A stretch of DNA of 64,000 nt from Butyrivibrio sp. MC2021 (GCF_000621605.1 NZ_JHXX01000005.1:62001-126000); one strand, 5' to 3'; shown: positions 9,808-19,377, numbered from the stretch's first letter. Notes: generated by a model from the letters alone, not told the origin. Translations and numbers: made by a program.

Positions 9808-10752
9808 ATGAAGTTCATCAAGGACATGAAACCCGGCGACAGAGTTGCAGATATCTATATGTGTAAGCACAAGCTTTCCGCCACCACCAAGAACGGCAAG
9901 GAGTACTATTCTGTAACCCTTCAGGACAAGACCGGAACCGTGGACGCCAAGGTCTGGGAGCCCAACAGCGAAGGAATAGATGAGTTCGATGACACCGACT
10001 GCATCGACGTATTCGGTGAAGTTACCAGCTTTAACGGAGCTCTCCAGGTCAATATAAAAAGAGCAAGAAAGTGCCGGGAGGGTGAGTTTGATCTCGCTCT
10101 TTATCTTCCCGTATCCTCCAAGGACATCGAGGTGATGTACAAGGAGCTTCTGGGAATCATCGGCACCATCGAGAATACATATCTGAAGCAGCTTTTAGAG
10201 CTTTTCTTTGTAAAAGACGACAGCTTTATCACTTTGTTTAAAAAAAGCAGTGCTGCCAAGACAGTGCACCACGCCTTTATCGGCGGACTTCTGGAGCACA
10301 CCTTGAGTGTGACCAAGCTCTGCAACTACTATTGCACAGCATATCCCATGCTTAAAAGGGACCTGCTTCTCACCGCAGCTATGTGCCACGACATCGGTAA
10401 GGTAAGAGAGATCAGCCTTTTCCCTGTTAACGATTACACCGACGAGGGACAGTTCCTGGGACACATCGTCATGGGCTGTGAGATGATCGGTACCAAGGCA
10501 AGCCTTATTCCCGGTTTCCCTGAGCTTTTGAAGCAGCAGCTCCAGCACTGTATCCTGGCCCATCACGGGGAGTTCGAGTACGGCTCACCCAAGAAGCCTT
10601 CCATCATCGAGGCGGTTGCCCTTAATATGGCAGACAACACCGATGCCAAGATGGAGACCTTTACAGAGCTTCTTGGCAATATCACCGAGCCCGGCTGGCA
10701 GGGATACAACAAATTCTTTGAAACCAATATTTTTCAGACCAAGATAGACTAA
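9808..10752 (+). CDS. yhaM: 3'-5' exoribonuclease YhaM
   Basis: A 314-residue protein with the two-domain build of YhaM: an N-terminal OB-fold nucleic-acid-binding domain (about 1-95; KDKTG-like LQDKTGTVDAKVWE) and an HD-type metal phosphohydrolase domain (about 150-300) with HHAFIGGLLEHTLSV, AAMCHDIGKV and ILAHHGE supplying the metal-binding His/Asp residues. YhaM degrades RNA, and to some extent DNA, from the 3' end and trims short overhangs in Firmicutes. The ATG at 9808 follows ATGAGGA. It lies 48 bases after the HtrA-like gene and 16 bases before mutS2, so it probably shares the transcript. Length and motifs match the family fully. Confidence 0.93.
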   Translation: MKFIKDMKPGDRVADIYMCKHKLSATTKNGKEYYSVTLQDKTGTVDAKVWEPNSEGIDEFDDTDCIDVFGEVTSFNGALQVNIKRARKCREGEFDLALYLPVSSKDIEVMYKELLGIIGTIENTYLKQLLELFFVKDDSFITLFKKSSAAKTVHHAFIGGLLEHTLSVTKLCNYYCTAYPMLKRDLLLTAAMCHDIGKVREISLFPVNDYTDEGQFLGHIVMGCEMIGTKASLIPGFPELLKQQLQHCILAHHGEFEYGSPKKPSIIEAVALNMADNTDAKMETFTELLGNITEPGWQGYNKFFETNIFQTKID

Positions 10753-10768
10753 TAAGGACCAGACACCA

Positions 10769-13174
10769 ATGAATCAAAAAGCACTACACGTACTTGAGTA
10801 CGACAAAATTATAGAAAGGCTCACTGACCATGCCAGCTCCGAACCGGGCCGGAAGATGTGCCGTGAGCTGGTTCCAAGTTCCGATATTAAAGAGATCAGA
10901 AAGAACCTGGAAAAGACAGGTGACGCCATCGCCAGAATTTTTAAGAAGGGTTCCACCTCTTTTGGCGATAACAGAGATTTCACAGGAAGCCTCAAGGCCC
11001 TGAAGATCGGGGCAGCCCTTGATATGGGAGCCCTCCTCAGGCTGGCTTCATTTCTTGACAACGTAAACAGGGTAAAAAGCTACGGCCGTCCCGCCAGAGA
11101 TGATGAGAACACAGACTCCCTGTCAGAGATGTTCAGCATGCTGGAGCCCCTGACCTTTGTTTCAGCGGAGATCAGACGCTGCATTATTTCCGAGGATGAG
11201 ATCGCGTCCGACGCAAGCCCCGCCCTTAAGCACATCAGAAGGGGCATCATGCTCACCAACGACCGTATCCATGAGCAGCTCAACAGGATGATCAACGGTT
11301 CCCTTCGAACCTACCTGCAGGATGCGGTGGTCACCATGAGAGGCGACAGATACTGTATCCCTGTCCGTTCTGAGCACAAGTCTCAGGTCAGCGGTATTGT
11401 CCACGACCAGTCCTCCTCAGGCTCAACACTTTTTATCGAGCCCGCGGCAATTGTAGAGCTGAATAACAAGCTCCGGGAGATGGCACTGCAGGAGCAGGCC
11501 GAAATTGAGAAGATCCTTCAGGAGCTCAGCCTAAGGGTTGCGGAGCACGTGGATGACATCAAGTTTGACTCCGATATCATGACGGAGCTGGATTTTGTTT
11601 TTGCCAAGGCATCCTATGCCCTGGAGATAAACGGCATGGTTCCTACCTTTAATGAGAATCACGCCATCGACATCAAGAAGGGAAGACACCCTCTTATCGA
11701 TAAAAAGAAGGTTGTCCCCATCGATGTTTATGTTGGAAAGGATTTTGACATGCTGATAATCACCGGACCTAACACCGGTGGTAAGACTGTAACCCTCAAG
11801 ACAGTAGGTCTTTTGACACTGATGGGACAGGCCGGTATGGCAATCCCCGCGGGAGACCACTCAGAGCTGTCTGTGTTTGAGGAGGTTTACGCCGACATCG
11901 GAGATGAGCAGAGTATCGAGCAGTCACTGTCCACCTTCTCATCCCATATGACCAATACTGTTTCCATCCTGGAGAACGCCGACGAGAATTCGCTTTGTCT
12001 TTTCGACGAGCTGGGTGCAGGAACTGATCCCACAGAGGGTGCGGCCCTTGCCATTTCCATACTGAACGACCTCCATTCCAGGGGCGTTCGCACCATGGCA
12101 ACCACCCACTACAGCGAGCTGAAGGTCTATGCCCTGAACACACCGGGCATTCAGAACGCCAGCTGCGAATTTGATGTTGAGTCCCTGCGCCCCACCTACA
12201 AGCTTCTTATCGGAATCCCCGGAAAGAGTAACGCTTTTGCTATTTCCCAGAAGCTGGGCCTTCCCGAGAGGATCATCGAGGCCGCCAAGGGACAGATCAG
12301 CACCGAGGATAAAAAGTTTGAGGACCTTCTGGCAGATCTTGAGAGAAGCCGCAAGGTCATCGAGAGCGAGAGACTTGAGATAGAGCAGTACAAAAAGGAG
12401 ACCAAGGAGCTCCATCAGCGCCTGGAGGAAAAGACCGACAAGCTGGACAGACAGCGTGAGGAAATCCTTCGCGAGGCCAACGAGCAGGCAAGAGAGATCC
12501 TGCAGGAGGCCAAGGACCTGGCGGACGACACCATCAGGACCTTCAGAAAGGCAGGCCCCGGAGCATCCATCGCAGACCTGGAGAGAGCAAGGACCAGCGT
12601 TGGTCAGAAGATCTCTGACAAGAACAAGGCTATTGCAGGTTCCTCCAAGAGCCAGCAGGCCAAGGAGACCCATCCTATCCTCAAGGAGTCACAGCTCAAG
12701 CTGGGCGAGTCCGTAAAGATAGTATCCATGGGACTTAAGGGAACCATCAGCTCCAAGCCTGACAAGGACGGCAATCTTTTTGTACAGTGCGGAATCATGA
12801 AGACCAAGGCCAATATCCGTGACCTGGTGCTGGTTTCCGATGACGACGGCAAGACTGCCATGAAGAAGTTCTACGGAAGACATACCTCCGGCGGTGGCGG
12901 CAAGATGGACCTTTCCAAGGCTGCCAACATCAGAACAGAGATAAATCTTATAGGTAAAAACAGCGATGACGCCATTGCTGCTCTTGATAAATATCTGGAC
13001 GACGCTTACATGACTCATCTTAATAACGTCAGAGTCGTCCACGGCAAGGGATCCGGTATCCTCAGACAGGCAGTGCACAACTACCTGAAGGGCGTTCCTT
13101 ATGTGAAGTCCTTCAAGCTTGGGGAATACGGCGAGGGTGATGCCGGCGTTACAATCGTTACTTTTATAAAATGA
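10769..13174 (+). CDS. mutS2: MutS2 family ATPase with C-terminal Smr domain
   Basis: The 801-residue length is typical of MutS2. It has the core clamp/lever region, an ATPase domain with Walker A GPNTGGKTVTLKTVG and Walker B-like LFDELGAGTDPTEGAAL, the signature TTHYSELK, a long charged coiled coil (about 505-610), a KOW-like stretch and a C-terminal Smr domain (about 725-801) with VVHGKGSGILR. MutS2 lacks the mismatch-recognition domain of MutS; it limits recombination or, in Bacillus, rescues collided ribosomes. The Smr segment has NLIG where many Smr proteins have LDLRG, so its nuclease activity is not assured. It follows yhaM by 16 bases; RBS AAGGA. Confidence 0.95.
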   Translation: MNQKALHVLEYDKIIERLTDHASSEPGRKMCRELVPSSDIKEIRKNLEKTGDAIARIFKKGSTSFGDNRDFTGSLKALKIGAALDMGALLRLASFLDNVNRVKSYGRPARDDENTDSLSEMFSMLEPLTFVSAEIRRCIISEDEIASDASPALKHIRRGIMLTNDRIHEQLNRMINGSLRTYLQDAVVTMRGDRYCIPVRSEHKSQVSGIVHDQSSSGSTLFIEPAAIVELNNKLREMALQEQAEIEKILQELSLRVAEHVDDIKFDSDIMTELDFVFAKASYALEINGMVPTFNENHAIDIKKGRHPLIDKKKVVPIDVYVGKDFDMLIITGPNTGGKTVTLKTVGLLTLMGQAGMAIPAGDHSELSVFEEVYADIGDEQSIEQSLSTFSSHMTNTVSILENADENSLCLFDELGAGTDPTEGAALAISILNDLHSRGVRTMATTHYSELKVYALNTPGIQNASCEFDVESLRPTYKLLIGIPGKSNAFAISQKLGLPERIIEAAKGQISTEDKKFEDLLADLERSRKVIESERLEIEQYKKETKELHQRLEEKTDKLDRQREEILREANEQAREILQEAKDLADDTIRTFRKAGPGASIADLERARTSVGQKISDKNKAIAGSSKSQQAKETHPILKESQLKLGESVKIVSMGLKGTISSKPDKDGNLFVQCGIMKTKANIRDLVLVSDDDGKTAMKKFYGRHTSGGGGKMDLSKAANIRTEINLIGKNSDDAIAALDKYLDDAYMTHLNNVRVVHGKGSGILRQAVHNYLKGVPYVKSFKLGEYGEGDAGVTIVTFIK

Positions 13175-13196
13175 TCATTATTGCGGGGGTTATACG

Positions 13197-13898
13197 ATGG
13201 TAAACAAACAGAAAATCTTAATTGTTGATGATGACAACAATATCGCAGAGCTGATCTCTCTTTACCTTATCAAGGAGTGCTTCGAGACCAGGATCTGCAA
13301 TGACGGTGAGTCTGCGATCAACACCTATGACACCTTTAATCCGGACCTTATTCTTCTTGATCTGATGCTTCCGGGAATCGACGGATACCAGGTCTGCAGG
13401 GAGATCAGGACCAGATCCCAGATTCCCATTATCATGCTTTCTGCCAAGGGAGAGGTCTTTGACAAGGTTCTCGGTCTTGAGATGGGAGCTGATGACTACA
13501 TGGAGAAGCCCTTTGATTCAAAGGAGCTGGTGGCAAGGGTTAAGGCGGTCCTTCGAAGATCCAAGGTACAGGCTCCGGAGCCTGAGAAGCCTAACGACAA
13601 GGTGGTAAGATACCCTGATCTTGAGATAAATATGACCAACTACTCCGTAACCTATCAGGGTGAGAGAGTTGATATGCCCCCCAAGGAACTGGAGCTTTTG
13701 TATTTCCTTGCGGCTTCACCCAATCACGTTTTTACAAGAGAACAGCTTCTTGACCAGATCTGGGGCTACGAGTACATCGGAGATACCAGAACCGTTGACG
13801 TACATATCAAGCGTCTTCGTGAGAAGTTAAGCGATCACGCCAGCTGGCGTCTTGCAACAATCTGGGGAATCGGATACAAGTTTGAGGTACAACAGTAA
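13197..13898 (+). CDS. OmpR/PhoB-family response regulator
   Basis: A 233-residue two-domain transcription factor. The receiver domain (about 5-118) has the acidic pair DDD near the N-terminus, the phospho-acceptor Asp in LILLDLMLPG, and Lys in MEKPFDSKEL. The winged-helix DNA-binding domain (about 135-230) has FTREQLLDQIWGYEY and TVDVHIKRLREKL. It should be phosphorylated by the histidine kinase encoded directly after it; the stop of this gene and the ATG of the kinase are adjacent. Targets are unknown. RBS GGGGG, 22 bases after mutS2. Confidence 0.94.
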   Translation: MVNKQKILIVDDDNNIAELISLYLIKECFETRICNDGESAINTYDTFNPDLILLDLMLPGIDGYQVCREIRTRSQIPIIMLSAKGEVFDKVLGLEMGADDYMEKPFDSKELVARVKAVLRRSKVQAPEPEKPNDKVVRYPDLEINMTNYSVTYQGERVDMPPKELELLYFLAASPNHVFTREQLLDQIWGYEYIGDTRTVDVHIKRLREKLSDHASWRLATIWGIGYKFEVQQ

Positions 13899-15332
13899 AT
13901 GAAGAGAACTCTTTATTTAAAATTTCTGCTGGCCTATCTGCTGTTCGGAATCTTCGGATTCATAGTGGTGGCGACCTTTGTCTACAGCATGACCTACGAG
14001 AGGATACGCCGTGACAGGGCTGACACCATGTATCAGATCGCAACCCAGATAGCCAATACCTATGCGGCAGATCTATACAACAGTGAGACCTCACTGGAGG
14101 CGGTGCACACGCAGATGGTGGCTCTTTCCAAGTACATGTACGGAGCAACCATCTGGATCATCAACCCCTCGGGCCGACTGGTTCTTGACTCCTCAAGAGT
14201 TTTTGGCCCCGGCGATGAGATCGTGGTAAATGGCTTCGACCCCACCGTCACGGGAAGCTACTATTACACCACCGGTGATTTCTTCGGAGCCTTTGACGAG
14301 GATATGCTCAGCGTTTTTGCCCCCATAACCGGAGGTTACAAGGTTCAGGCCTATGTGGTGGTACATGAGAGGATAGCTGATATTCAGGTCACTGCCAATG
14401 ACTTTCTGAATATTTCCTACCTGATGCTGATAGTGCTCTTTCTGCTGTCCATGATAATCCTTATCTTCTTCACGGAGCTGGTGTACGTGCCCCTTCGCAA
14501 GATCACCAAGGCCACGGAGCAGTACGCTGCCGGCAATATGGCCTACGAGTTCACTGTGGAGTCCGAGGATGAAATGGGATATCTGGCAGCTTCCCTGGCC
14601 TACATGGCAGGCGAAATTGCCCGTCAGGAGGACGACCAGAAGAAGTTCATCGCCAACGTATCCCACGATTTCAGATCTCCCCTCACTTCCATCAAGGGGT
14701 ATCTGGTGGCAATGCAGGACGGCACCATCCCTGAGGAGATGTACGACAGATATCTTGGCATTGTTATCAACGAGACCGACAGACTTACCAAGCTCACCAA
14801 CGAGCTTCTTACACTTAACAACCTGAACACCAGGGGCATGCTTCTGGACAAAAGCGATTTTGACATCAACCAGGTAATCCGAAACGTTGCTGCTTCCTTC
14901 GAGGGAACCTGCAGGGATAAGCGGATCGCCATTGAGCTGGTGCTGACAGATGAGAAGATGCTGGTCAACGCGGACATCAGCAAGATCCAGCAGGTGCTCT
15001 ACAACCTTGTGGACAACGCCATCAAGTTCAGTCATCACGATTCCTCCATCAAGATCGAGACCACGGAGAAGCACAGCAAGGTCTTTGTCTCCGTCAAGGA
15101 CAGCGGAATCGGTATTCCCAAGGAGGACCAGAAGCTTATTTTTGACAGATTCTACAAGTCAGATGCTTCCCGCGGTAAGGACAAGAAGGGAACAGGCCTT
15201 GGCCTTTCCATTGTAAAAGAGATAATCAAGGCCCATGAGGAGAACATCAACGTCATCAGTACCGAGGGCGTGGGCACAGAATTTATTTTCTCACTTCCAA
15301 AGGCTAAAGCCATGGATGAGGAAGAGGAGTAA
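13899..15332 (+). CDS. Membrane sensor histidine kinase
   Basis: A 477-residue kinase partner of the preceding regulator. It has an N-terminal membrane helix (about 8-30), an extracytoplasmic sensor region (about 30-165) without a recognised domain, a second helix (about 168-190), HAMP (about 190-245), a dimerisation/phospho-acceptor helix with VSHDFRSPLTSIKGY (His near 255), and a full HATPase domain with the N box NLVDNAIKFS, DSGIGIPKEDQKLIFDRFY and GTGLGLSIVKEI. All motifs needed for activity are present. The ATG directly follows the stop of the regulator gene, indicating translational coupling. trmL follows 7 bases later. The build resembles cell-envelope-responsive kinases, but the signal cannot be inferred. 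Confidence 0.94.
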   Translation: MKRTLYLKFLLAYLLFGIFGFIVVATFVYSMTYERIRRDRADTMYQIATQIANTYAADLYNSETSLEAVHTQMVALSKYMYGATIWIINPSGRLVLDSSRVFGPGDEIVVNGFDPTVTGSYYYTTGDFFGAFDEDMLSVFAPITGGYKVQAYVVVHERIADIQVTANDFLNISYLMLIVLFLLSMIILIFFTELVYVPLRKITKATEQYAAGNMAYEFTVESEDEMGYLAASLAYMAGEIARQEDDQKKFIANVSHDFRSPLTSIKGYLVAMQDGTIPEEMYDRYLGIVINETDRLTKLTNELLTLNNLNTRGMLLDKSDFDINQVIRNVAASFEGTCRDKRIAIELVLTDEKMLVNADISKIQQVLYNLVDNAIKFSHHDSSIKIETTEKHSKVFVSVKDSGIGIPKEDQKLIFDRFYKSDASRGKDKKGTGLGLSIVKEIIKAHEENINVISTEGVGTEFIFSLPKAKAMDEEEE

Positions 15333-15339
15333 TTTTTAT

Positions 15340-15834
15340 ATGCATATAGTTTTACATCAGCCGGAGATTCCGCAGAACACGGGAAACATCGGAAGAACCT
15401 GCGTTGCAACCAACACAAGCCTTCATCTTATCGAGCCCCTGGGCTTTCGCCTCGGGGAAAAAGAGCTAAAGAGGGCAGGAATGGACTACTGGGACAAGCT
15501 TGACGTCACCAGATACGTGGACTATCAGGACTTCTGTGAGAAGCACCCGGGAGCGAAGATCTGGTACGCCACCACCAAGGCTAAGAAGGCTTACACGGAA
15601 GTGAATTTCGGCATGGACGATTTTATCATGTTCGGAAAAGAGAGCGCCGGAATCCCGGAGGAGATACTGGTGGAGAACGAGGAGACCTGCATCAGGATCC
15701 CCATGGGGGAGGAGATCAGGTCCCTGAATCTTTCCAATTCGGTAGCCATTGTGCTCTACGAGGCTCTGAGACAGAACGATTTTGCAGGGCTTGAGAGAGA
15801 GGGCGACCTCCACAGATTGCACTGGTCAAATTGA
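15340..15834 (+). CDS. trmL: tRNA (cytidine/uridine-34 2'-O)-methyltransferase TrmL
   Basis: A 164-residue SPOUT-class methyltransferase that methylates the ribose of the wobble base in leucine tRNAs. The start at 15340 gives the canonical N-terminus MHIVLHQPEIPQNTGNIGRT; the reading frame is open further upstream inside the kinase gene, but that extension is not conserved in character. Visible SAM/knot motifs: MFGKESAGIPEEIL and IPMGEEIRSLNLSNSVAIVLYEALR. Full length for the family. It begins 7 bases after the kinase stop and overlaps the possible TTG upstream of the next gene by 4 bases, so it is part of the same transcript. Confidence 0.95.
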   Translation: MHIVLHQPEIPQNTGNIGRTCVATNTSLHLIEPLGFRLGEKELKRAGMDYWDKLDVTRYVDYQDFCEKHPGAKIWYATTKAKKAYTEVNFGMDDFIMFGKESAGIPEEILVENEETCIRIPMGEEIRSLNLSNSVAIVLYEALRQNDFAGLEREGDLHRLHWSN

Positions 15835-15848
15835 TCGAGGTTTATAAT

Positions 15849-17297
15849 ATGACAAAAGAGAAGATGCACGTTAAAGACGACATTCTGGAAGTAACAATTA
15901 CAGATATAGGTAGCGACGGAGAGGGCATAGGCAAGATAGAGGGCTATACCCTCTTTATTAAAGATGCGGTAATCGGAGATACAGTCAGGGCCAAGATCAT
16001 GAAGGCCAAGAAAAACTACGCCTACGCTCATCTTGAGGAGGTGATTAAGCCCTCCGAGTACAGAGTTGAGCCCAGCTGCCCCATTGCCCGCCAGTGCGGC
16101 GGATGTCAGACCCAAAGCATGAGCTACGAGAGGGAGCTTTTGTTCAAGCAGAACAAGGTTCGCAACAATATCGTTCGCCTTGGAGGTTTTGAGGAAGGCT
16201 TTGTGGACTCAGTTATGGAGCCCATCATCGGAATGGAGGAGCCCTGGAGATACAGAAACAAGGCTCAGTTCCCCATTGGAAAAGATAAAAACGGCCGCAT
16301 CATCGCAGGCTTTTACGCAGGAAGGACCCACAGCATCATTCCTGTCAGTGACTGTCTTATAGGCACGGTTGAGAATAAAGAGATCCTGGAAATTATCACA
16401 GGACATATGGAGAAGAACAATGTTCAGCCCTATGACGAGAAGTCCGGAAAGGGCCTGGTTCGTCACGTTCTTATCCGCAAGGGTTTTAAGAGCGGACAGA
16501 TCATGGTCTGCCTTGTAATTAATTACAGGGGGTCAAAGAAGGACGGAGCTGAGTTTATCTCCGGACAAAAGGCGCTTTGCGAGGCTTTGTCCAAGGTTAC
16601 CGGAATGACCAGCATCTCCGTCAGCATCAACACTGAGAACACCAACGTTATCATGGGCTACGAGATACATACCATCTGGGGAGAGCCCACAATTCGTGAC
16701 ACTCTCTGTGGTCTCGAATTTGAGATTTCTCCACTGTCATTTTTCCAGGTAAATCCTGTCCAGTGCGAGAAGCTCTACGGACAGGCCATTGAGTATGCGG
16801 GCCTTACAGGCAAGGAGACCGTATGGGATCTGTACTGTGGTATAGGAACCATTACTCTTTCCATGGCCAAGGCAGCAGGCCACGTCTACGGTGTTGAGAT
16901 AATAGACGCTGCTATTGAAGATGCTAAGAAGAATGCTGTCCGAAATGGACTTTCAAATGCAGACTTTTTCTGCGGAAAAGCAGAGGAGGTTCTTCCTGAT
17001 TTCTACGAGAAGCAGATGAAGGAAAACAAAGAGGCCGCCAGCCTCCACCCCGACGTTATCGTGGTGGATCCGCCCCGCAAGGGCTGCGACGAGAAGTGCC
17101 TGGAGACCATGCTGAAGATGGGCCCAGACCGCATCGTATATGTCAGCTGCGACAGTGCCACCCTTGCCCGTGACCTTCGAATCCTGGTGGACGGCGGCTA
17201 CGAGATCAAGAAAGTCAGGCCCTGTGATATGTTCGGGCATACTGTGCATGTTGAAACCGTCGTCCTGTTGACGAAGGCGAGCGGTAGCGAAGGCTGA
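15849..17297 (+). CDS. rlmD: 23S rRNA (uracil-5-)-methyltransferase, RlmD/RlmCD type
   Basis: A 482-residue TrmA-family enzyme that places m5U on 23S rRNA (in Firmicutes one enzyme often handles both the U747 and U1939 sites). The ATG at 15849 follows CGAGG with 8-base spacing; a TTG at 15831 would overlap trmL. It has a TRAM RNA-binding domain (about 8-65), iron-sulfur cysteines in CPIARQCGGCQTQ plus Cys in SDCLIG, the SAM site WDLYCGIGTITLSMA, DPPRKGC and the catalytic Cys region YVSCDSATLARDL. The last residues (TKASGSEG) are encoded by bases belonging to a cluster of palindromic repeats that begins at 17284, so the C-terminus seems to have been rewritten by the repeat. Confidence 0.93.
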   Translation: MTKEKMHVKDDILEVTITDIGSDGEGIGKIEGYTLFIKDAVIGDTVRAKIMKAKKNYAYAHLEEVIKPSEYRVEPSCPIARQCGGCQTQSMSYERELLFKQNKVRNNIVRLGGFEEGFVDSVMEPIIGMEEPWRYRNKAQFPIGKDKNGRIIAGFYAGRTHSIIPVSDCLIGTVENKEILEIITGHMEKNNVQPYDEKSGKGLVRHVLIRKGFKSGQIMVCLVINYRGSKKDGAEFISGQKALCEALSKVTGMTSISVSINTENTNVIMGYEIHTIWGEPTIRDTLCGLEFEISPLSFFQVNPVQCEKLYGQAIEYAGLTGKETVWDLYCGIGTITLSMAKAAGHVYGVEIIDAAIEDAKKNAVRNGLSNADFFCGKAEEVLPDFYEKQMKENKEAASLHPDVIVVDPPRKGCDEKCLETMLKMGPDRIVYVSCDSATLARDLRILVDGGYEIKKVRPCDMFGHTVHVETVVLLTKASGSEG

Positions 17298-17396
17298 GTG
17301 CTACAGGCGCGGTTGTTCCGGCGAGCTCCGAAGGAGCGAGAGCGGAACTTCCTTGTGAAATAGCGAGTGGAAACAGCGAACCGCTGAAACCGTCCC
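17284..17396. repeat. Cluster of three extragenic palindromes
   Basis: Three hairpins in a row: GTAGC...GCTAC (17284-17304); GTTCCG...CGGAAC (17315-17348) with inner GCTCC/GGAGC (17325-17337); and CAGCG-AAC-CGCTG (17374-17386). They end with AACCGTCCC (17388-17396), a word also found at gene ends at 6136 and 44499. REP-like and non-coding apart from the overlap with the last codons of rlmD. They may serve as a 3'-end structure for that operon. Confidence 0.6.
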
Positions 17397-17415
17397 TACT
17401 GGGGCACCTAAACTC

Positions 17416-17568
17416 TTATGCGTCCTTGTAATCCTCTGCGGATTCACCTGTTACACTGCAGTATTTATCAAGAAGGGCTTTATCGTCCAGCCCCTTAAGT
17501 TCATCTGCATTTCCTCCGCCAAACTCAACTATCAGTTTAATTGCCTTTTCTCTGAATTCATCGCTCAT
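17416..17568 (-). CDS. Small acidic protein of unknown function
   Basis: A 50-residue protein, MSDEFREKAIKLIV...., rich in Asp/Glu/Lys, with no signal peptide or membrane helix. The ATG at 17568 is chosen because GGAGGT lies 7 bases before it; an upstream in-frame ATG at 17625 has a poorer site. It is a stand-alone gene on the minus strand between rlmD and the glycosyltransferase. I do not recognise the family. The good ribosome site and even, helical composition argue that it is real. Confidence 0.55.
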   Translation of the reverse strand: MSDEFREKAIKLIVEFGGGNADELKGLDDKALLDKYCSVTGESAEDYKDA

Positions 17569-17676
17569 ACAGGGTACCTCCGGTATTTTTGATTTATTGG
17601 AACTGACCATTACATCATACGACATGAATATTACTTCCGCCTTTAAAATCTATTAAAGAAATATTATTTTTTTAGT

Positions 17677-17705
17677 TTGAGAAAAGCCATAAAATTTCAT
17701 ACAAT
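17677..17705 (+). promoter_or_regulatory. Sigma-A promoter for the membrane glycosyltransferase gene
   Basis: TTGAGA (17677-17682), a 17-base spacer, and TACAAT (17700-17705): five of six matches to consensus in each box, optimal spacing, about 50 bases before the ATG at 17758. Confidence 0.7.
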
Positions 17706-17757
17706 GATGTAGTATGTTGTGATGACATAAAAACGAAATTTAAAAGGCATAAAATAC

Positions 17758-19263
17758 ATGGAAAAAAGGAAACAATTCTTCAAATATTTATACTTCATCC
17801 TGGCTGCGGGCCTGTGTCTGATGCTGGCTTCCAGGTCCTCGTTCCTGTATCCGCTGAACAACTGGGACGACGCCAACAGCTACTTCAGCGTGGGCAAAGG
17901 AATCTTCAACGGCAGGATGCCCTACAGGGACATTTTTGACCAGAAGGGCATGTATCTGTATTTCTTTTACGGCCTATGTTATCTGGTGTCCCACACCACC
18001 TTCCTCGGCGTCTTCATCATGGAGATAATCCTGGGAGCCCTGGATATCGCCGGCTTCTACAGCATCATAAGTCTTTACGGCAAAAAATGTATCGCCTTTG
18101 CCCTGGCGCCGGTAGCCTTTGCAGCGACAGTGTGCTCCAGGTGCTTCTGGTGGGGCGGAGCCGCTGAGGAGGTATGCCTTCCCTTCTATATCTGGGGGCT
18201 GTATCTTGTGACGGATTATTTTAAAAACAAATATCCCGGGGAGGTCATGTCCTTTAAAACGGTATTCATCAGCGGCATCCTTGCCGGCATGGTGGCCAAC
18301 ATCAAATACACCGGTCTTGGATTTTTCTTCGCCTGGATGATGATGGTTTTCTTCTCCTATGTGGCAGAGAAAGAATTTTTGAAGGGCATAAAGGCCTGTT
18401 TTGTCTTCCTTTTTGGCATGTTCGTCCCCTTCGTTCCCTGGATAATCTATTTCGGAGTTCAGGGGGCTCTCTACGAGTGGTACTGGGGATATGTGTATAT
18501 CAACGTGTTCCTTTACAGCAAGTTTGATGACACCGGAGCGGGGCTTTACGATAAGGTCTACAACCTGGCCAAGGTCCTGTACTGGCGAATCATTGCCAAC
18601 TGGCAGTATTTCATCTTCGTTATCCCGGGGCTTATGTTTACATTTTTCGGAAAAGGGAAAAAGCTCCTGCAGAGACTTATTGGGCCGGTTCTCTTTGCCT
18701 TCACATTCCTGGGCATATTCGGAGGAGGAAGAGAGATTCCATACTACTCCCTGCCCCTTTCAGCATTTGCGGCATTCGGAACCTGCCTTTTAGCGGTGAT
18801 ACTTGAGAAACTTCTTAACACTAATTCAAGGACTTCCCAGACTGTACTTACTGCTCTGTGCCTGGCTTTTTCAGTGGCCTTTGTTTACACAAATTCCATG
18901 AACATACCATTTATGAAGGTTTCCAAGGACGACTTTTTCCTTTTCAGATTCAGGGACGAGGTGCTTCAGACGGAGGATCCCACACTGCTGAACGTGGGAT
19001 GTCTTGACGCGGGACTCTACACCCTCTGTGATATCGTCCCCAGCTGCCGATGGTTCCAGACCCAGACCCTGGATATCGACGAGCCGGAAAATAACCCCTA
19101 TATGGAGCAGGAGCGCTACGTGAGGGAGGGCCTGGTGGACTATATCCTTGTCAGGGACTACATTCCCGAGTTCATTGACGACCACTACCAGCTCATTGAT
19201 TCAGAGGATTACGGCTGGTACGGCTACGATTTTACCTACTATCTTTACAAAAAAATTCAATAA
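17758..19263 (+). CDS. Multi-spanning membrane glycosyltransferase-like protein (GT-C/GT39 type)
   Basis: A 501-residue, very hydrophobic protein with roughly ten or more membrane helices and a soluble C-terminal part (about 400-501). The first extracytoplasmic loop carries an acidic pair in NNWDDANSYF and then DIFDQKG, the pattern expected in GT-C enzymes that use polyprenyl-phosphate sugars. Such enzymes add sugars to lipids, wall polymers or proteins outside the membrane. Sugar and acceptor cannot be read from the sequence. It has its own promoter. A PTS-like permease and an O-acyltransferase pair follow on the same strand, which may place it in envelope glycan decoration; that link is inference. 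Confidence 0.75.
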   Translation: MEKRKQFFKYLYFILAAGLCLMLASRSSFLYPLNNWDDANSYFSVGKGIFNGRMPYRDIFDQKGMYLYFFYGLCYLVSHTTFLGVFIMEIILGALDIAGFYSIISLYGKKCIAFALAPVAFAATVCSRCFWWGGAAEEVCLPFYIWGLYLVTDYFKNKYPGEVMSFKTVFISGILAGMVANIKYTGLGFFFAWMMMVFFSYVAEKEFLKGIKACFVFLFGMFVPFVPWIIYFGVQGALYEWYWGYVYINVFLYSKFDDTGAGLYDKVYNLAKVLYWRIIANWQYFIFVIPGLMFTFFGKGKKLLQRLIGPVLFAFTFLGIFGGGREIPYYSLPLSAFAAFGTCLLAVILEKLLNTNSRTSQTVLTALCLAFSVAFVYTNSMNIPFMKVSKDDFFLFRFRDEVLQTEDPTLLNVGCLDAGLYTLCDIVPSCRWFQTQTLDIDEPENNPYMEQERYVREGLVDYILVRDYIPEFIDDHYQLIDSEDYGWYGYDFTYYLYKKIQ

Positions 19264-19377
19264 TGTGCAAAAAACTACTTTTCATAAATCCAATCTATTG
19301 ATACAATCTATGCTAATGTGAAAAATAGCCGGCGGTGAGAGTACTAAATATAGGGCCGGCGAGGAGAGTGAAAAAGC

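Noticed and set aside
14193-15074. 293-codon open frame on the minus strand
   Set aside because: It lies wholly opposite the histidine kinase gene, whose product has all family motifs; the antisense product is Val/His/Leu-rich without domains.
15235-15339. Upstream extension of the TrmL frame
   Set aside because: It overlaps the kinase gene; the canonical TrmL N-terminus starts at 15340.
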